A stretch of 5,908 nucleotides of DNA from Candidatus Woesearchaeota archaeon (lineage in GTDB: Archaea > Nanobdellota > Nanobdellia > Woesearchaeales > UBA12501), in the NCBI GenBank assembly GCA_016203375.1, contig JACQMX010000101.1, positions 1 through 5,908 of the forward strand, read 5' to 3'. A model generated the notes under the pieces. That model had not been told where the DNA came from. It worked only from the letters and a program-made list of their open reading frames with translations, and searched no databases. Position 1 is the first letter of the stretch; every line of letters begins with the position of its first letter. Both the position numbers and the translations under genes were made by a program. This document shows positions 1 to 5,602 of the stretch, one piece after another.

Positions 1-64
1 CTATTTATTTTCATCGTTACCATTTTACTAGTACCAGTTTCCCATTCTGGAATGACAATAAACC
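1..64. other. Upstream flank, no gene seen
   Basis: AT-rich sequence before the ppsA promoter. On the minus strand the frame ending at the TAG of bases 1-3 has further stops only a few codons upstream, so it is not the tail of a neighbouring gene. I see no RNA gene or repeat here. Confidence 0.5.
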
Positions 65-73
65 TTTATAAAA
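65..73 (+). promoter_or_regulatory. TATA box of ppsA
   Basis: The sequence TTTATAAAA is a good archaeal TATA element. Archaeal transcription usually starts about 25 bases downstream of the box centre, which here falls near base 94. That would give ppsA a short leader of roughly 14 bases, just long enough to hold the Shine-Dalgarno sequence at 98-104. The start site is inferred from spacing only. Confidence 0.6.
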
Positions 74-97
74 GCCAATTGCCATTCTTCCTGAAAA

Positions 98-104
98 GAG
101 GTGA
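98..104 (+). promoter_or_regulatory. Shine-Dalgarno of ppsA
   Basis: GAGGTGA matches the complement of the archaeal 16S rRNA tail and ends three bases before the ATG at 108. It supports that start codon. The same heptamer stands before the minus-strand gene that starts at 3862. Confidence 0.75.
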
Positions 105-107
105 AAG

Positions 108-2528
108 ATGGATAAGTCCACAACGTTTGTTCTTTGGTTTGATCAGATAGGTATAGAAGATGTGGGCTTGACCGGCGGTAAGAATGCCTCTTTGGGAGAG
201 ATGTACCGTTTGTTGACTCCTAAAGGTGTTCGCATCCCTAACGGGTTTGCCGTTACTGCATACTCATATAGACATCTTCTTGAGAAAGCGGGTATTAAGG
301 ATGACATCAAAAATGTTCTTCGAGACCTTGATACAACAGATATGGAAAACTTGCAGGAACGCGGCCATAAAGTGAGGCAAATCATCCGAACTGCAGAATT
401 CCCCCCAGAACTCCAAAAAGCAATTGCAGACGCGTATCATAATCTTTGCAAGCAGTACGGTGAAAATGTGGATGTTGCCGTGCGAAGCTCCGCGACAGCA
501 GAAGACTTGCCTGATGCGAGCTTTGCCGGTCAGCAAGAAACCTATCTAAACATTCGCGGGGAAGAAGCGTTGCTGGATGCGTGTAAAAAGTGTTTTGCTT
601 CATTGTTCACGAATCGCGCAATCTCGTATCGAGTCGACAAGGGTTTTGATCATTTTTCTATCGCCTTAAGCATTGGTGTGCAAAAGATGGTAAGAAGTGA
701 TCTCGCTTGCAGCGGCGTTATGTTCTCTATCGATACCGAATCCGGATTTAGAGACGCTGCTTTCATAACTGCTTCGTATGGTTTAGGGGAAAATATTGTT
801 CAAGGTGCGGTAAATCCTGACGAGTATTATGTTTTCAAGCCAACGCTGAAGCAAGGCTTTAAGCCAATCATAGAAAAAACGGTCGGGTCAAAGACGATTA
901 AGATGATTTATGACATGCAAGGTATAAAATCAACGACAAAAAACGTCTCGGTGCCTGAAGAAGATCGAAAGAAGTTCGTGCTTACGGATGACGAAATCCT
1001 CACGCTTGCAAAATGGGCCTGTGTCATCGAAGATCATTACTCGCAGAAAGCTGGCAAATTCAAGCCGATGGACATGGAATGGGCAAAGGATGGGGAGAGC
1101 AATGAGCTGTACATCGTCCAAGCGCGACCAGAAACTGTCATGAGCCAGAAGGATTTTTCCGTTGTTGAAGAATACATCTTGAAAGAGCGAGGGAAGGCTC
1201 TTACAACAGGACATTCTGTTGGTGAAAAAATAGGAAGAGGAAAAGCCAACATTATCAAGGATGTTAAGGACATTGCCAACTTTCGAAGAGGAGAAGTGCT
1301 CGTTACCGAAATGACCGATCCAGATTGGGAGCCGATCATGAAGATCGCGAGTGCGATAGTCACCAATCGAGGGGGTCGCACGTGTCATGCCGCGATCATT
1401 TCACGCGAACTCGGCATTCCTTGCGTTGTTGGCACTACTAATGGTACAGAAGCCATCAAATCAGGCCAAAACATTACTGTTTCTTGCGCTGAAGGAGAAG
1501 ATGGTTATGTGTATGATGGCTTGCTTAAGTATGATGTAGAAAAGCATGATCTCAAGAGCTTCCCAAAAACAAAGACCGCGGTTATGATCAATGTCGCTAA
1601 TCCAGAGATAGCTTTTGATCTTAGTTTTCTTCCGAATGCTGGTGTCGGCCTTGCGCGAGAAGAATTTATTATTAATTCGTATATCCAAGTTCATCCGCGT
1701 GCACTGATGGATTTTGAAAAGCTTCAAGATGAACAATTGAAGCAAAAGATTGTTGAGCTTACGTATGGGTATCCAGATAAGACACAATTTTTTATCGAAA
1801 AGTTAGCAATGGGGATTGGGAAGATTGCTGCGGCATTCTATCCGAAAAAGGTTATTTTACGTTTCTCCGATTTTAAGTCGAATGAGTATGCCAATCTTAT
1901 TGGTGGACATGTGTATGAACCAAAAGAGGATAACCCAATGATTGGTTGGCGAGGCGCGTCGCGGTATTATAAGGAAGGTTATCGCGCAGGCTTCGCGCTC
2001 GAGTGCAAAGCCATAAAAAAAGTCCGTGATGAAATGGGCCTCGCCAATCTTCATGTTATGATCCCTATGTGCAGAACGATTGATGAAGGAAAGAAGGTTC
2101 TAAAAGAGATGGAGAAAAACAGTCTTAAGAAAGGCAGTAACGGATTAGTCGTTTACGCAATGTGCGAAGTGCCGGCTAATATTATCCTCGCGGAGGACTT
2201 CATGGACATCTTCGATGGGTTCTCTATTGGAAGCAATGATCTCACTCAATTCACGCTTGCTGTTGATCGCGATTCAGAGTTAGTGGCAGACATATACGAT
2301 GAGCGTAATGAGGCAGTTAAGACGTTGATCCGGGCGGTTATTCAAGTCTGCAACAGGCGTGGCAAATATATTGGTATCTGCGGTCAGGCGCCATCAGACT
2401 ATCCTGAATTCGCGCAATTTTTAGTGGAAGCAGGCATTCACTCTATCTCCCTTAATCCAGATACGGTAATTAAGACGACGCTTAAAATCGCGGAAACAGA
2501 ACGAAAACTTGGCATAAACCCGAATTAA
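108..2528 (+). CDS. ppsA: Phosphoenolpyruvate synthase (pyruvate, water dikinase)
   Basis: The enzyme converts pyruvate, ATP and water to phosphoenolpyruvate, AMP and phosphate in the cytoplasm; it opens gluconeogenesis, and in some archaea may also work in the reverse direction. All three domains are visible in 806 aa, close to the usual length of about 800. The N-terminal ATP-grasp domain has GGKNASLGEM (residues 23-32, conserved Lys25), RSSATAEDLPDASFAGQQET (126-145) and QARPETV (338-344). The swivelling phosphohistidine domain has GGRTCHAAIISREL (422-435) with the phosphorylated His427. The C-terminal PEP-binding barrel has GVGLAREEFI (512-521), RFSDFKSNEY (585-594), NPMIGWRGASRYY (609-621), metal-binding Glu687, GSNDLTQFTLAVDRD (708-722) and the catalytic Cys758 in GICGQAPSD. 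The TCHAAI form marks PEP synthase; pyruvate phosphate dikinase has TSHAA. The start is fixed by a Shine-Dalgarno at 98-104. No truncation or frameshift is seen. The gene stands alone, and its 3' end abuts a convergent gene. Confidence 0.97.
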   Translation: MDKSTTFVLWFDQIGIEDVGLTGGKNASLGEMYRLLTPKGVRIPNGFAVTAYSYRHLLEKAGIKDDIKNVLRDLDTTDMENLQERGHKVRQIIRTAEFPPELQKAIADAYHNLCKQYGENVDVAVRSSATAEDLPDASFAGQQETYLNIRGEEALLDACKKCFASLFTNRAISYRVDKGFDHFSIALSIGVQKMVRSDLACSGVMFSIDTESGFRDAAFITASYGLGENIVQGAVNPDEYYVFKPTLKQGFKPIIEKTVGSKTIKMIYDMQGIKSTTKNVSVPEEDRKKFVLTDDEILTLAKWACVIEDHYSQKAGKFKPMDMEWAKDGESNELYIVQARPETVMSQKDFSVVEEYILKERGKALTTGHSVGEKIGRGKANIIKDVKDIANFRRGEVLVTEMTDPDWEPIMKIASAIVTNRGGRTCHAAIISRELGIPCVVGTTNGTEAIKSGQNITVSCAEGEDGYVYDGLLKYDVEKHDLKSFPKTKTAVMINVANPEIAFDLSFLPNAGVGLAREEFIINSYIQVHPRALMDFEKLQDEQLKQKIVELTYGYPDKTQFFIEKLAMGIGKIAAAFYPKKVILRFSDFKSNEYANLIGGHVYEPKEDNPMIGWRGASRYYKEGYRAGFALECKAIKKVRDEMGLANLHVMIPMCRTIDEGKKVLKEMEKNSLKKGSNGLVVYAMCEVPANIILAEDFMDIFDGFSIGSNDLTQFTLAVDRDSELVADIYDERNEAVKTLIRAVIQVCNRRGKYIGICGQAPSDYPEFAQFLVEAGIHSISLNPDTVIKTTLKIAETERKLGINPN

Positions 2529-2529
2529 C

Positions 2530-3165
2530 CTAATTACGGAGACCAGCATCCGTTCGCATTCTATCGCATTCTGGCTTAAGAATTCGTAGCGTCCGTTCCG
2601 TTTCATCATAGTTATCATGCGCTTCTTTAAATTCTTTTTTTACCTCATCATATTCATTCTCTGCGTCGGTATAATCAAATCGCGTTGTTTCAATCGCGAA
2701 ACTATCGCCGGATGCAAGCGCGGCTTCGTACGCCTGTTTTGCTTGGTCTGCTTCATGTCTCTTCCAAGTGCGTTCATCACCAAGATCATCCACTTCTTCT
2801 GCTAAGCGTAGACGTTCTTTTTCCAATTCCTCAATTTTAAATCGGCAATTATACGCATCCACCTGCGTCAAGTCTATTCTCGTGCCATATCGTCGTTCGC
2901 GCAGCGCCTCAAACTCCTTTGTATTCCGATTCAGCTGCTCAATCTCCTCATCGGAAAGACGACGTACCCTGATTTCATCGGTTTCATTTGATGCGTTTAT
3001 TGTCTCGTTTGTTAGAGGAGTGCTTGTGGTATTTGTTATCTCCGCGGAGAGCGAAGCATTTGTTATATTCCTCGCTTTCGCTATCTTGCTCGGTTTTGTC
3101 GGCTTTTCCGTGGTGCAGGCTAGCACGAGAAGAAGAATGATAAAACCCGCCGCCCATTGACGCAT
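2530..3165 (-). CDS. Secreted lipoprotein with sequon-rich stalk and Cys-bounded coiled-coil hairpin, unknown function
   Basis: I do not recognise a family for this 211 aa protein. It begins with a short hydrophobic segment (residues 5-16) ending in VLAC, a lipobox-like site that would leave lipid-modified Cys17 as the mature N-terminus, so it is probably anchored outside the cell membrane. Residues 18-66 are rich in Thr, Ser, Asn and Lys and contain six N-glycosylation sequons (Asn33, 36, 45, 53, 57, 60). Residues 67-106 are charged and probably helical. Residues 107-200 form a predicted antiparallel coiled-coil hairpin. Helix 1 has core residues Ile111, Leu114, Leu121, Val125, Leu128, Ala139, Ala142, Tyr146 and Ala149; the turn is around SGDS (152-155); helix 2 has an unbroken core from Tyr165 to Leu196. 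Cys107 and Cys200 face each other at the base. The start codon lies about 25 bases downstream of a TATA box and has no Shine-Dalgarno, suggesting leaderless translation. Its stop codon is one base from that of ppsA. Confidence 0.82.
   Translation of the reverse strand: MRQWAAGFIILLLVLACTTEKPTKPSKIAKARNITNASLSAEITNTTSTPLTNETINASNETDEIRVRRLSDEEIEQLNRNTKEFEALRERRYGTRIDLTQVDAYNCRFKIEELEKERLRLAEEVDDLGDERTWKRHEADQAKQAYEAALASGDSFAIETTRFDYTDAENEYDEVKKEFKEAHDNYDETERTLRILKPECDRMRTDAGLRN
2635..2641 (+). terminator. Candidate poly-T terminator for ppsA
   Basis: Seven consecutive T residues on the + strand, preceded by further T-rich sequence from 2622, lie about 107 bases past the ppsA stop. Archaeal RNA polymerase can terminate on oligo-T without a hairpin. 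This is the first such tract downstream of ppsA. If used, the ppsA transcript runs antisense over the end of the convergent gene. Confidence 0.4.
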
Positions 3166-3185
3166 AACAAATAATACAGGGGAGC

Positions 3186-3195
3186 TTTATTTAAA
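3186..3195 (-). promoter_or_regulatory. TATA box of the 211 aa lipoprotein gene
   Basis: Read on the minus strand this is TTTAAATAAA, centred about 25 bases upstream of the ATG at 3165. That spacing places transcription start at or next to the start codon. The bases between the box and the ATG contain no purine-rich Shine-Dalgarno, so a leaderless mRNA is the simplest reading. Confidence 0.55.
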
Positions 3196-3210
3196 GGTTG
3201 TGCAAAATGG

Positions 3211-3224
3211 AATAAAATAAAAAA
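3211..3224 (-). terminator. Poly-T terminator after the 208 aa lipoprotein gene
   Basis: On the minus strand the sequence is TTTTTTATTTTATT, starting 12 bases after the TAA stop at 3236-3238. It fits a hairpin-independent archaeal terminator and lies before the TATA box of the next gene (3186-3195), so the two lipoprotein genes are probably transcribed separately. Confidence 0.55.
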
Positions 3225-3235
3225 GAGAGAAGACT

Positions 3236-3862
3236 TTATTTACACTTCGTCTGCAGTTCCTCAACGATTGTTATCCATTCGTTAACTCGCCGCTCGAAGA
3301 GGGCTACTTTACGTCGTTGCAAGTCCTGCCTTTTCGCGTCACGGATGTATTCCAGTTCTCTTTGCTCATTAAGCAGCTCTTGCTTTTGATCGTTGAGCTC
3401 ATCTTGCGCATCCGCAAGGAATTCCGCGCAGACACTTGCTGTTATTTCCTTACACTTACTATCCATGCTTTCTAGGCCTCGTTGCAGGCTGCTTACCTCA
3501 TTCGTTAAAGCACGAATGTTTGCTGTCGTGCCAGCAATGGCATTATCACGATCCTCATTTTTTGGTTCTGCCTGGAGGGCTTTCAGATCCTCTTGTTCAT
3601 CAGCAAGATTATCTTGTGCACTCTGCAAGTCATCGCGAATCGCATTCAGGCGTTTGTTGCAATACTCTAAGGAATATGCTGGTTTAGGCATCGCTTCAAC
3701 ATCCACTGGCTTGACAGTTGGTTGTTGCGCTGTCTGATTCTGCGCTGTTGGTGTAGCGTTTGTTTTCTTTTTTGCTGGTGTTTTCTTCTCCTCGCATCCA
3801 ACAAGAAGGAGTAGTAGCGCTATTGCCACAATGCTGGCAATAATCATTATGCGTTTATTCAT
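3236..3862 (-). CDS. Secreted lipoprotein with two Cys-bounded coiled-coil hairpins, unknown function
   Basis: This 208 aa protein matches no family I can name. An N-terminal Lys-Arg pair and a hydrophobic stretch (residues 5-21) end in the lipobox LVGC, so Cys23 is the likely lipidated N-terminus and the rest is extracytoplasmic. Residues 24-60 form a Lys/Thr/Ala/Gln/Pro-rich linker with two sequons (Asn35, Asn42). The remainder is almost entirely charged helix holding four cysteines (68, 137, 145, 207) in two pairs. Hairpin 1 spans 68-137, with core residues Leu72, Ile75, Leu79, Ala82, Leu86, Leu93 and Leu96, a turn at EPKNEDRD (99-106), then Ile109, Ile116, Leu119, Val123, Leu126, Leu130 and Met133. 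Hairpin 2 spans 145-207, with Leu149, Ala152, Leu156, Leu163, Leu170 and Ile173, a probable turn near 174-178, then Val186, Phe189, Val193, Trp196, Val200 and Leu203. The start has GAGGTGA four bases upstream. It resembles the adjacent 211 aa protein in plan but not in direct sequence, and is divergent from rpl1. Confidence 0.85.
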   Translation of the reverse strand: MNKRIMIIASIVAIALLLLLVGCEEKKTPAKKKTNATPTAQNQTAQQPTVKPVDVEAMPKPAYSLEYCNKRLNAIRDDLQSAQDNLADEQEDLKALQAEPKNEDRDNAIAGTTANIRALTNEVSSLQRGLESMDSKCKEITASVCAEFLADAQDELNDQKQELLNEQRELEYIRDAKRQDLQRRKVALFERRVNEWITIVEELQTKCK

Positions 3863-3866
3863 ACGG

Positions 3867-3873
3867 TCACCTC
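3867..3873 (-). promoter_or_regulatory. Shine-Dalgarno of the 208 aa lipoprotein gene
   Basis: On the minus strand GAGGTGA ends four bases before the ATG at 3862. It is the same heptamer used by ppsA and decides the start codon. It also implies that this mRNA has a leader, unlike the next gene on the strand. Confidence 0.75.
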
Positions 3874-3893
3874 GTTAAAACCGCTTTATAGTA

Positions 3894-3904
3894 GACATAA
3901 AGCC
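3894..3904 (-). promoter_or_regulatory. Possible TATA box of the 208 aa lipoprotein gene
   Basis: Read on the minus strand this is GGCTTTATGTC. Its centre is about 37 bases upstream of the ATG, which would put transcription start near 3874 and leave a leader of about 12 bases carrying the Shine-Dalgarno. A second box at 3883-3890 (CTATAAAG) is better in sequence but would start transcription at the ATG and remove the Shine-Dalgarno. A related CTTTATG copy lies at 3912-3918, 16 bases from the one here (3896-3902). Which box is used cannot be decided by eye. Confidence 0.35.
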
Positions 3905-3970
3905 TTTTAGTCATAAAGGTACCTCTAGTTTTTATATTTTGCGTTGGTCGCTCTGCCATAAAACCATAAC

Positions 3971-3978
3971 TTTATAAA
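3971..3978 (+). promoter_or_regulatory. TATA box of the rpl1-rpl10-rpl12 operon
   Basis: TTTATAAA is a near-ideal archaeal TATA element. Start-site spacing predicts transcription from about base 4000, giving rpl1 a leader of about 48 bases that covers the predicted stem-loop at 4007-4040. A second AT-rich stretch, TTTTTATATTTT at 3929-3940, could act on either strand. Confidence 0.65.
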
Positions 3979-4006
3979 TCACCTACTTTTTCAGCCTTTT
4001 AACGAT

Positions 4007-4040
4007 CCCGCAGACTATCGCCATAACGGCGCTAGGAGGG
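4007..4040 (+). promoter_or_regulatory. Candidate L1-binding autoregulatory leader structure
   Basis: The predicted rpl1 leader folds by hand into a hairpin. CCC (4007-4009) pairs with GGG (4038-4040); an asymmetric internal loop has GCAGA (4010-4014) opposite GA (4036-4037); CUA (4015-4017) pairs with UAG (4033-4035); after one mismatch, CGCC (4019-4022) pairs with GGCG (4028-4031) around loop AUAAC. Two helices flanking an asymmetric purine loop with a short GA strand recall, from memory, the L1 site in methanococcal L1 mRNA and 23S rRNA, where L1 represses its own operon. Here the two helices are swapped relative to the hairpin loop. The complete GGAGGG Shine-Dalgarno lies inside the structure, so L1 binding would block ribosome entry. 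The base pairing is visible; the L1-binding role is inference. Confidence 0.42.
4035..4040 (+). promoter_or_regulatory. Shine-Dalgarno of rpl1
   Basis: GGAGGG with a seven-base spacer before the ATG at 4048. It fixes the rpl1 start and is the 3' arm of the leader structure. The same GGAGGG with the same spacer precedes rpl12. Confidence 0.8.
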
Positions 4041-4047
4041 TAGACAA

Positions 4048-4701
4048 ATGGACAATCAACAGCTTGTACAAGCACTTACACAACTTCGAGAAATTTCTCC
4101 GAAACGTAATTTTACGCAGAGTGTTGACCTTGTCATTAATCTCAAAGGTCTTGATCTGAAAAAGCCAGAAAATCAAGTTGAATTGTATATTTTTCTCCAA
4201 TATGGCAAAGGCAAGCCAAATAAGATCTGTGCTCTCGTCGGTCCAGAATTAAAAGAAGAAGCTGAAGTAAATTGTGATAAGATTATTCAGGAAAAGGACT
4301 TTGAGGCGTTTGCGAAAGACAAAAAATTAGCGAAAAAGCTTGCCGCTGAATTTGATTTCTTTATTGCTCAGGCGAATATCATGGCAAAGGTGGCAGCGGC
4401 TTTCGGCCGTGTCTTTGGTCCGCGAAGAAAAATGCCCAATCCAAAGGCGGGTTGTGTCGTTCCTCCAAAATTTAATTTTAAATCTCTTGTTGATCGCCTT
4501 CGCAATACAATAAAAGTCACCGCGAAGGAAAAGCCGCTTATCCAAGTCAGCATTGGCAACGAAAAGATGTCTGATCAGCAACTTTCAGAAAATATCATGA
4601 ATGTTTACAATCAAGTCTTGCATAAGCTTCCTGGCGAAAAGAACAATATCAAGAGCGTTTACGTTAAGTATACTATGGGAAAACCGATGCAATTAGAATA
4701 A
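4048..4701 (+). CDS. rpl1: Large-subunit ribosomal protein L1 (uL1)
   Basis: L1 binds helices 76-78 of 23S rRNA, forms the mobile L1 stalk that helps deacylated tRNA leave the E site, and in many prokaryotes represses translation of its own mRNA. The 217 aa length is typical for archaea. Domain I is built from both ends of the chain: SPKRNFTQSVDL (residues 17-28) and KKPENQVEL (38-46) at the N-terminal side, and VSIGNEKMSDQQ (167-178) and YVKYTMGKP (205-213) at the C-terminal side; the Thr-Met-Gly triad (209-211) is the conserved rRNA contact. Domain II (about 66-155) contains FDFFIAQANIM (102-112) and FGRVFGPRRKMPNP (119-132). The usual motif is GPRGKMP, so a conserved glycine is Arg127 here. 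The start has an excellent Shine-Dalgarno. It is the first gene of an operon with rpl10 and rpl12; no L11 gene precedes it. Confidence 0.97.
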   Translation: MDNQQLVQALTQLREISPKRNFTQSVDLVINLKGLDLKKPENQVELYIFLQYGKGKPNKICALVGPELKEEAEVNCDKIIQEKDFEAFAKDKKLAKKLAAEFDFFIAQANIMAKVAAAFGRVFGPRRKMPNPKAGCVVPPKFNFKSLVDRLRNTIKVTAKEKPLIQVSIGNEKMSDQQLSENIMNVYNQVLHKLPGEKNNIKSVYVKYTMGKPMQLE

Positions 4702-4723
4702 TCAGAATAAATGCATGATCACT

Positions 4724-5602
4724 ATGGCAACCGCAAAAGCAGCATACAAAGCGCACGTGTCTGACGAGAAAAAGAAAACAGTAAAGGAATTTGCAGACTT
4801 CATGCGACAGTATCCAATCATTGCTGCGGTAAACATGGAAAACTTGCCCGCGAAGCAATTGCAGAACATGCGCGCTATGCTGCGCGCGAAGGGAGTTGTC
4901 CTTCGCATGACTAAACGGCGACTCCTGAAGCTTGCCATTGCGCAGGCGAAGAAAGACAAACCAGGTGTTGAAGCCATAGAGCAATATTTGTCCGGTATGC
5001 CAGCGTTGCTCTTCGCCAAAGAGAATCCATTTTCGCTTTACAAAACCTTGCAAAAGAATAAGTCGTCAGCTCCTGCCAAAGCGGGTCAAGTTGCGCCAAA
5101 GGACATCATTGTTCCTGCGGGTGCCACTCCATTCGCTCCTGGTCCCGTTATCGGTGAATTGGGACAAGCGGGCATCAAGGCTGGCATTGAAGGCGGAAAA
5201 GTTGTTATCAAGCAAGATTCCGTTGCTGTCAAGGCAGGCCAAGTCATTAAGCCAAATGTGGCCGCTATCCTCACTCGATTGAGCATAGAACCAATGGAGA
5301 TCGGCATGGATCTTATTGCCGCATATGAAAATGGAACGATCTATACGAAAGATGTGCTCGGTGTTGATGAAGCTGTGTATATTAATAATGTCACCAAGGC
5401 AGCCACATGGGCGTTCAACTTGGCTATGGATGTTGCTTTCCCAACAAAGGCCACGACAACCGTGCTGGTTACCAAGGCGTTCAATGACGCGAAAGCCCTT
5501 GCCATTTCCCAAGGCATCCTCGCGGATAAAGTTGTTGCTGACGTGCTTGGAAAGGCTTATCGGGAAATGCGGGCAGTGAAGCATGCTGCGCACTTTGAAT
5601 AA
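4724..5602 (+). CDS. rpl10: Large-subunit ribosomal protein L10 (uL10, acidic stalk base P0), short C-terminus
   Basis: L10 anchors the stalk to 23S rRNA near the GTPase centre and carries L12 dimers that recruit translation factors. Counting from the ATG at 4724 gives 292 aa. The rRNA-binding domain includes QYPIIAAVNMENLPAKQLQN (residues 29-48) and LRMTKRRLLKLAI (60-72). The archaeal/eukaryotic insertion domain is clear: APAKAGQVAPKDIIVPAG (116-133), PGPVIGELGQAGI (139-151), EGGKVV (156-161) and PMEIGMDL (190-197). Helices from FPTKATTTVLVTKAF (239-253) onward start the L12-binding spine, but the protein ends soon after, at HFE. Archaeal P0 proteins are usually about 335-350 aa, with more spine and an acidic tail. 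An in-frame ATG at 4715 would add three residues; I prefer 4724 because TGATC at 4716-4720 can pair with the 16S tail and homologues start close to this point. It lies 22 bases after rpl1 and is co-transcribed. Confidence 0.94.
   Translation: MATAKAAYKAHVSDEKKKTVKEFADFMRQYPIIAAVNMENLPAKQLQNMRAMLRAKGVVLRMTKRRLLKLAIAQAKKDKPGVEAIEQYLSGMPALLFAKENPFSLYKTLQKNKSSAPAKAGQVAPKDIIVPAGATPFAPGPVIGELGQAGIKAGIEGGKVVIKQDSVAVKAGQVIKPNVAAILTRLSIEPMEIGMDLIAAYENGTIYTKDVLGVDEAVYINNVTKAATWAFNLAMDVAFPTKATTTVLVTKAFNDAKALAISQGILADKVVADVLGKAYREMRAVKHAAHFE

Noticed and set aside
108..2528. Pyruvate phosphate dikinase instead of PEP synthase
   Set aside because: The phosphohistidine motif is GGRTCHAAI and the cysteine motif is GICGQAPSD, both of PEP synthase type. 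Dikinases have a TSHAA motif and are longer, with a different N-terminal region.
2768..3160. A 130-codon + strand frame opposite the 211 aa lipoprotein gene
   Set aside because: It is a Ser/Arg-rich mirror of the Glu/Lys/Arg-rich coiled coil, with no Shine-Dalgarno. The minus-strand frame has a signal peptide, lipobox and heptad pattern that explain the sequence.
4078..4125. L1-binding site inside the rpl1 coding region, as in Methanococcus
   Set aside because: The codons for PKRNFTQ are present, but no upstream strand with a GGAGG-like core complements them. The near-palindrome around GAGAAATTTCTC has no room for a hairpin loop without losing most of its pairs.
4711..4723. Earlier rpl10 starts at ATG 4711 or ATG 4715
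   Set aside because: 4711 is out of frame with L10. 4715 is in frame but adds only Met-Ile-Thr and lacks a ribosome site at good spacing; 4724 fits homologues and the partial TGATC pairing better. The evidence is weak, so 4715 stays possible.
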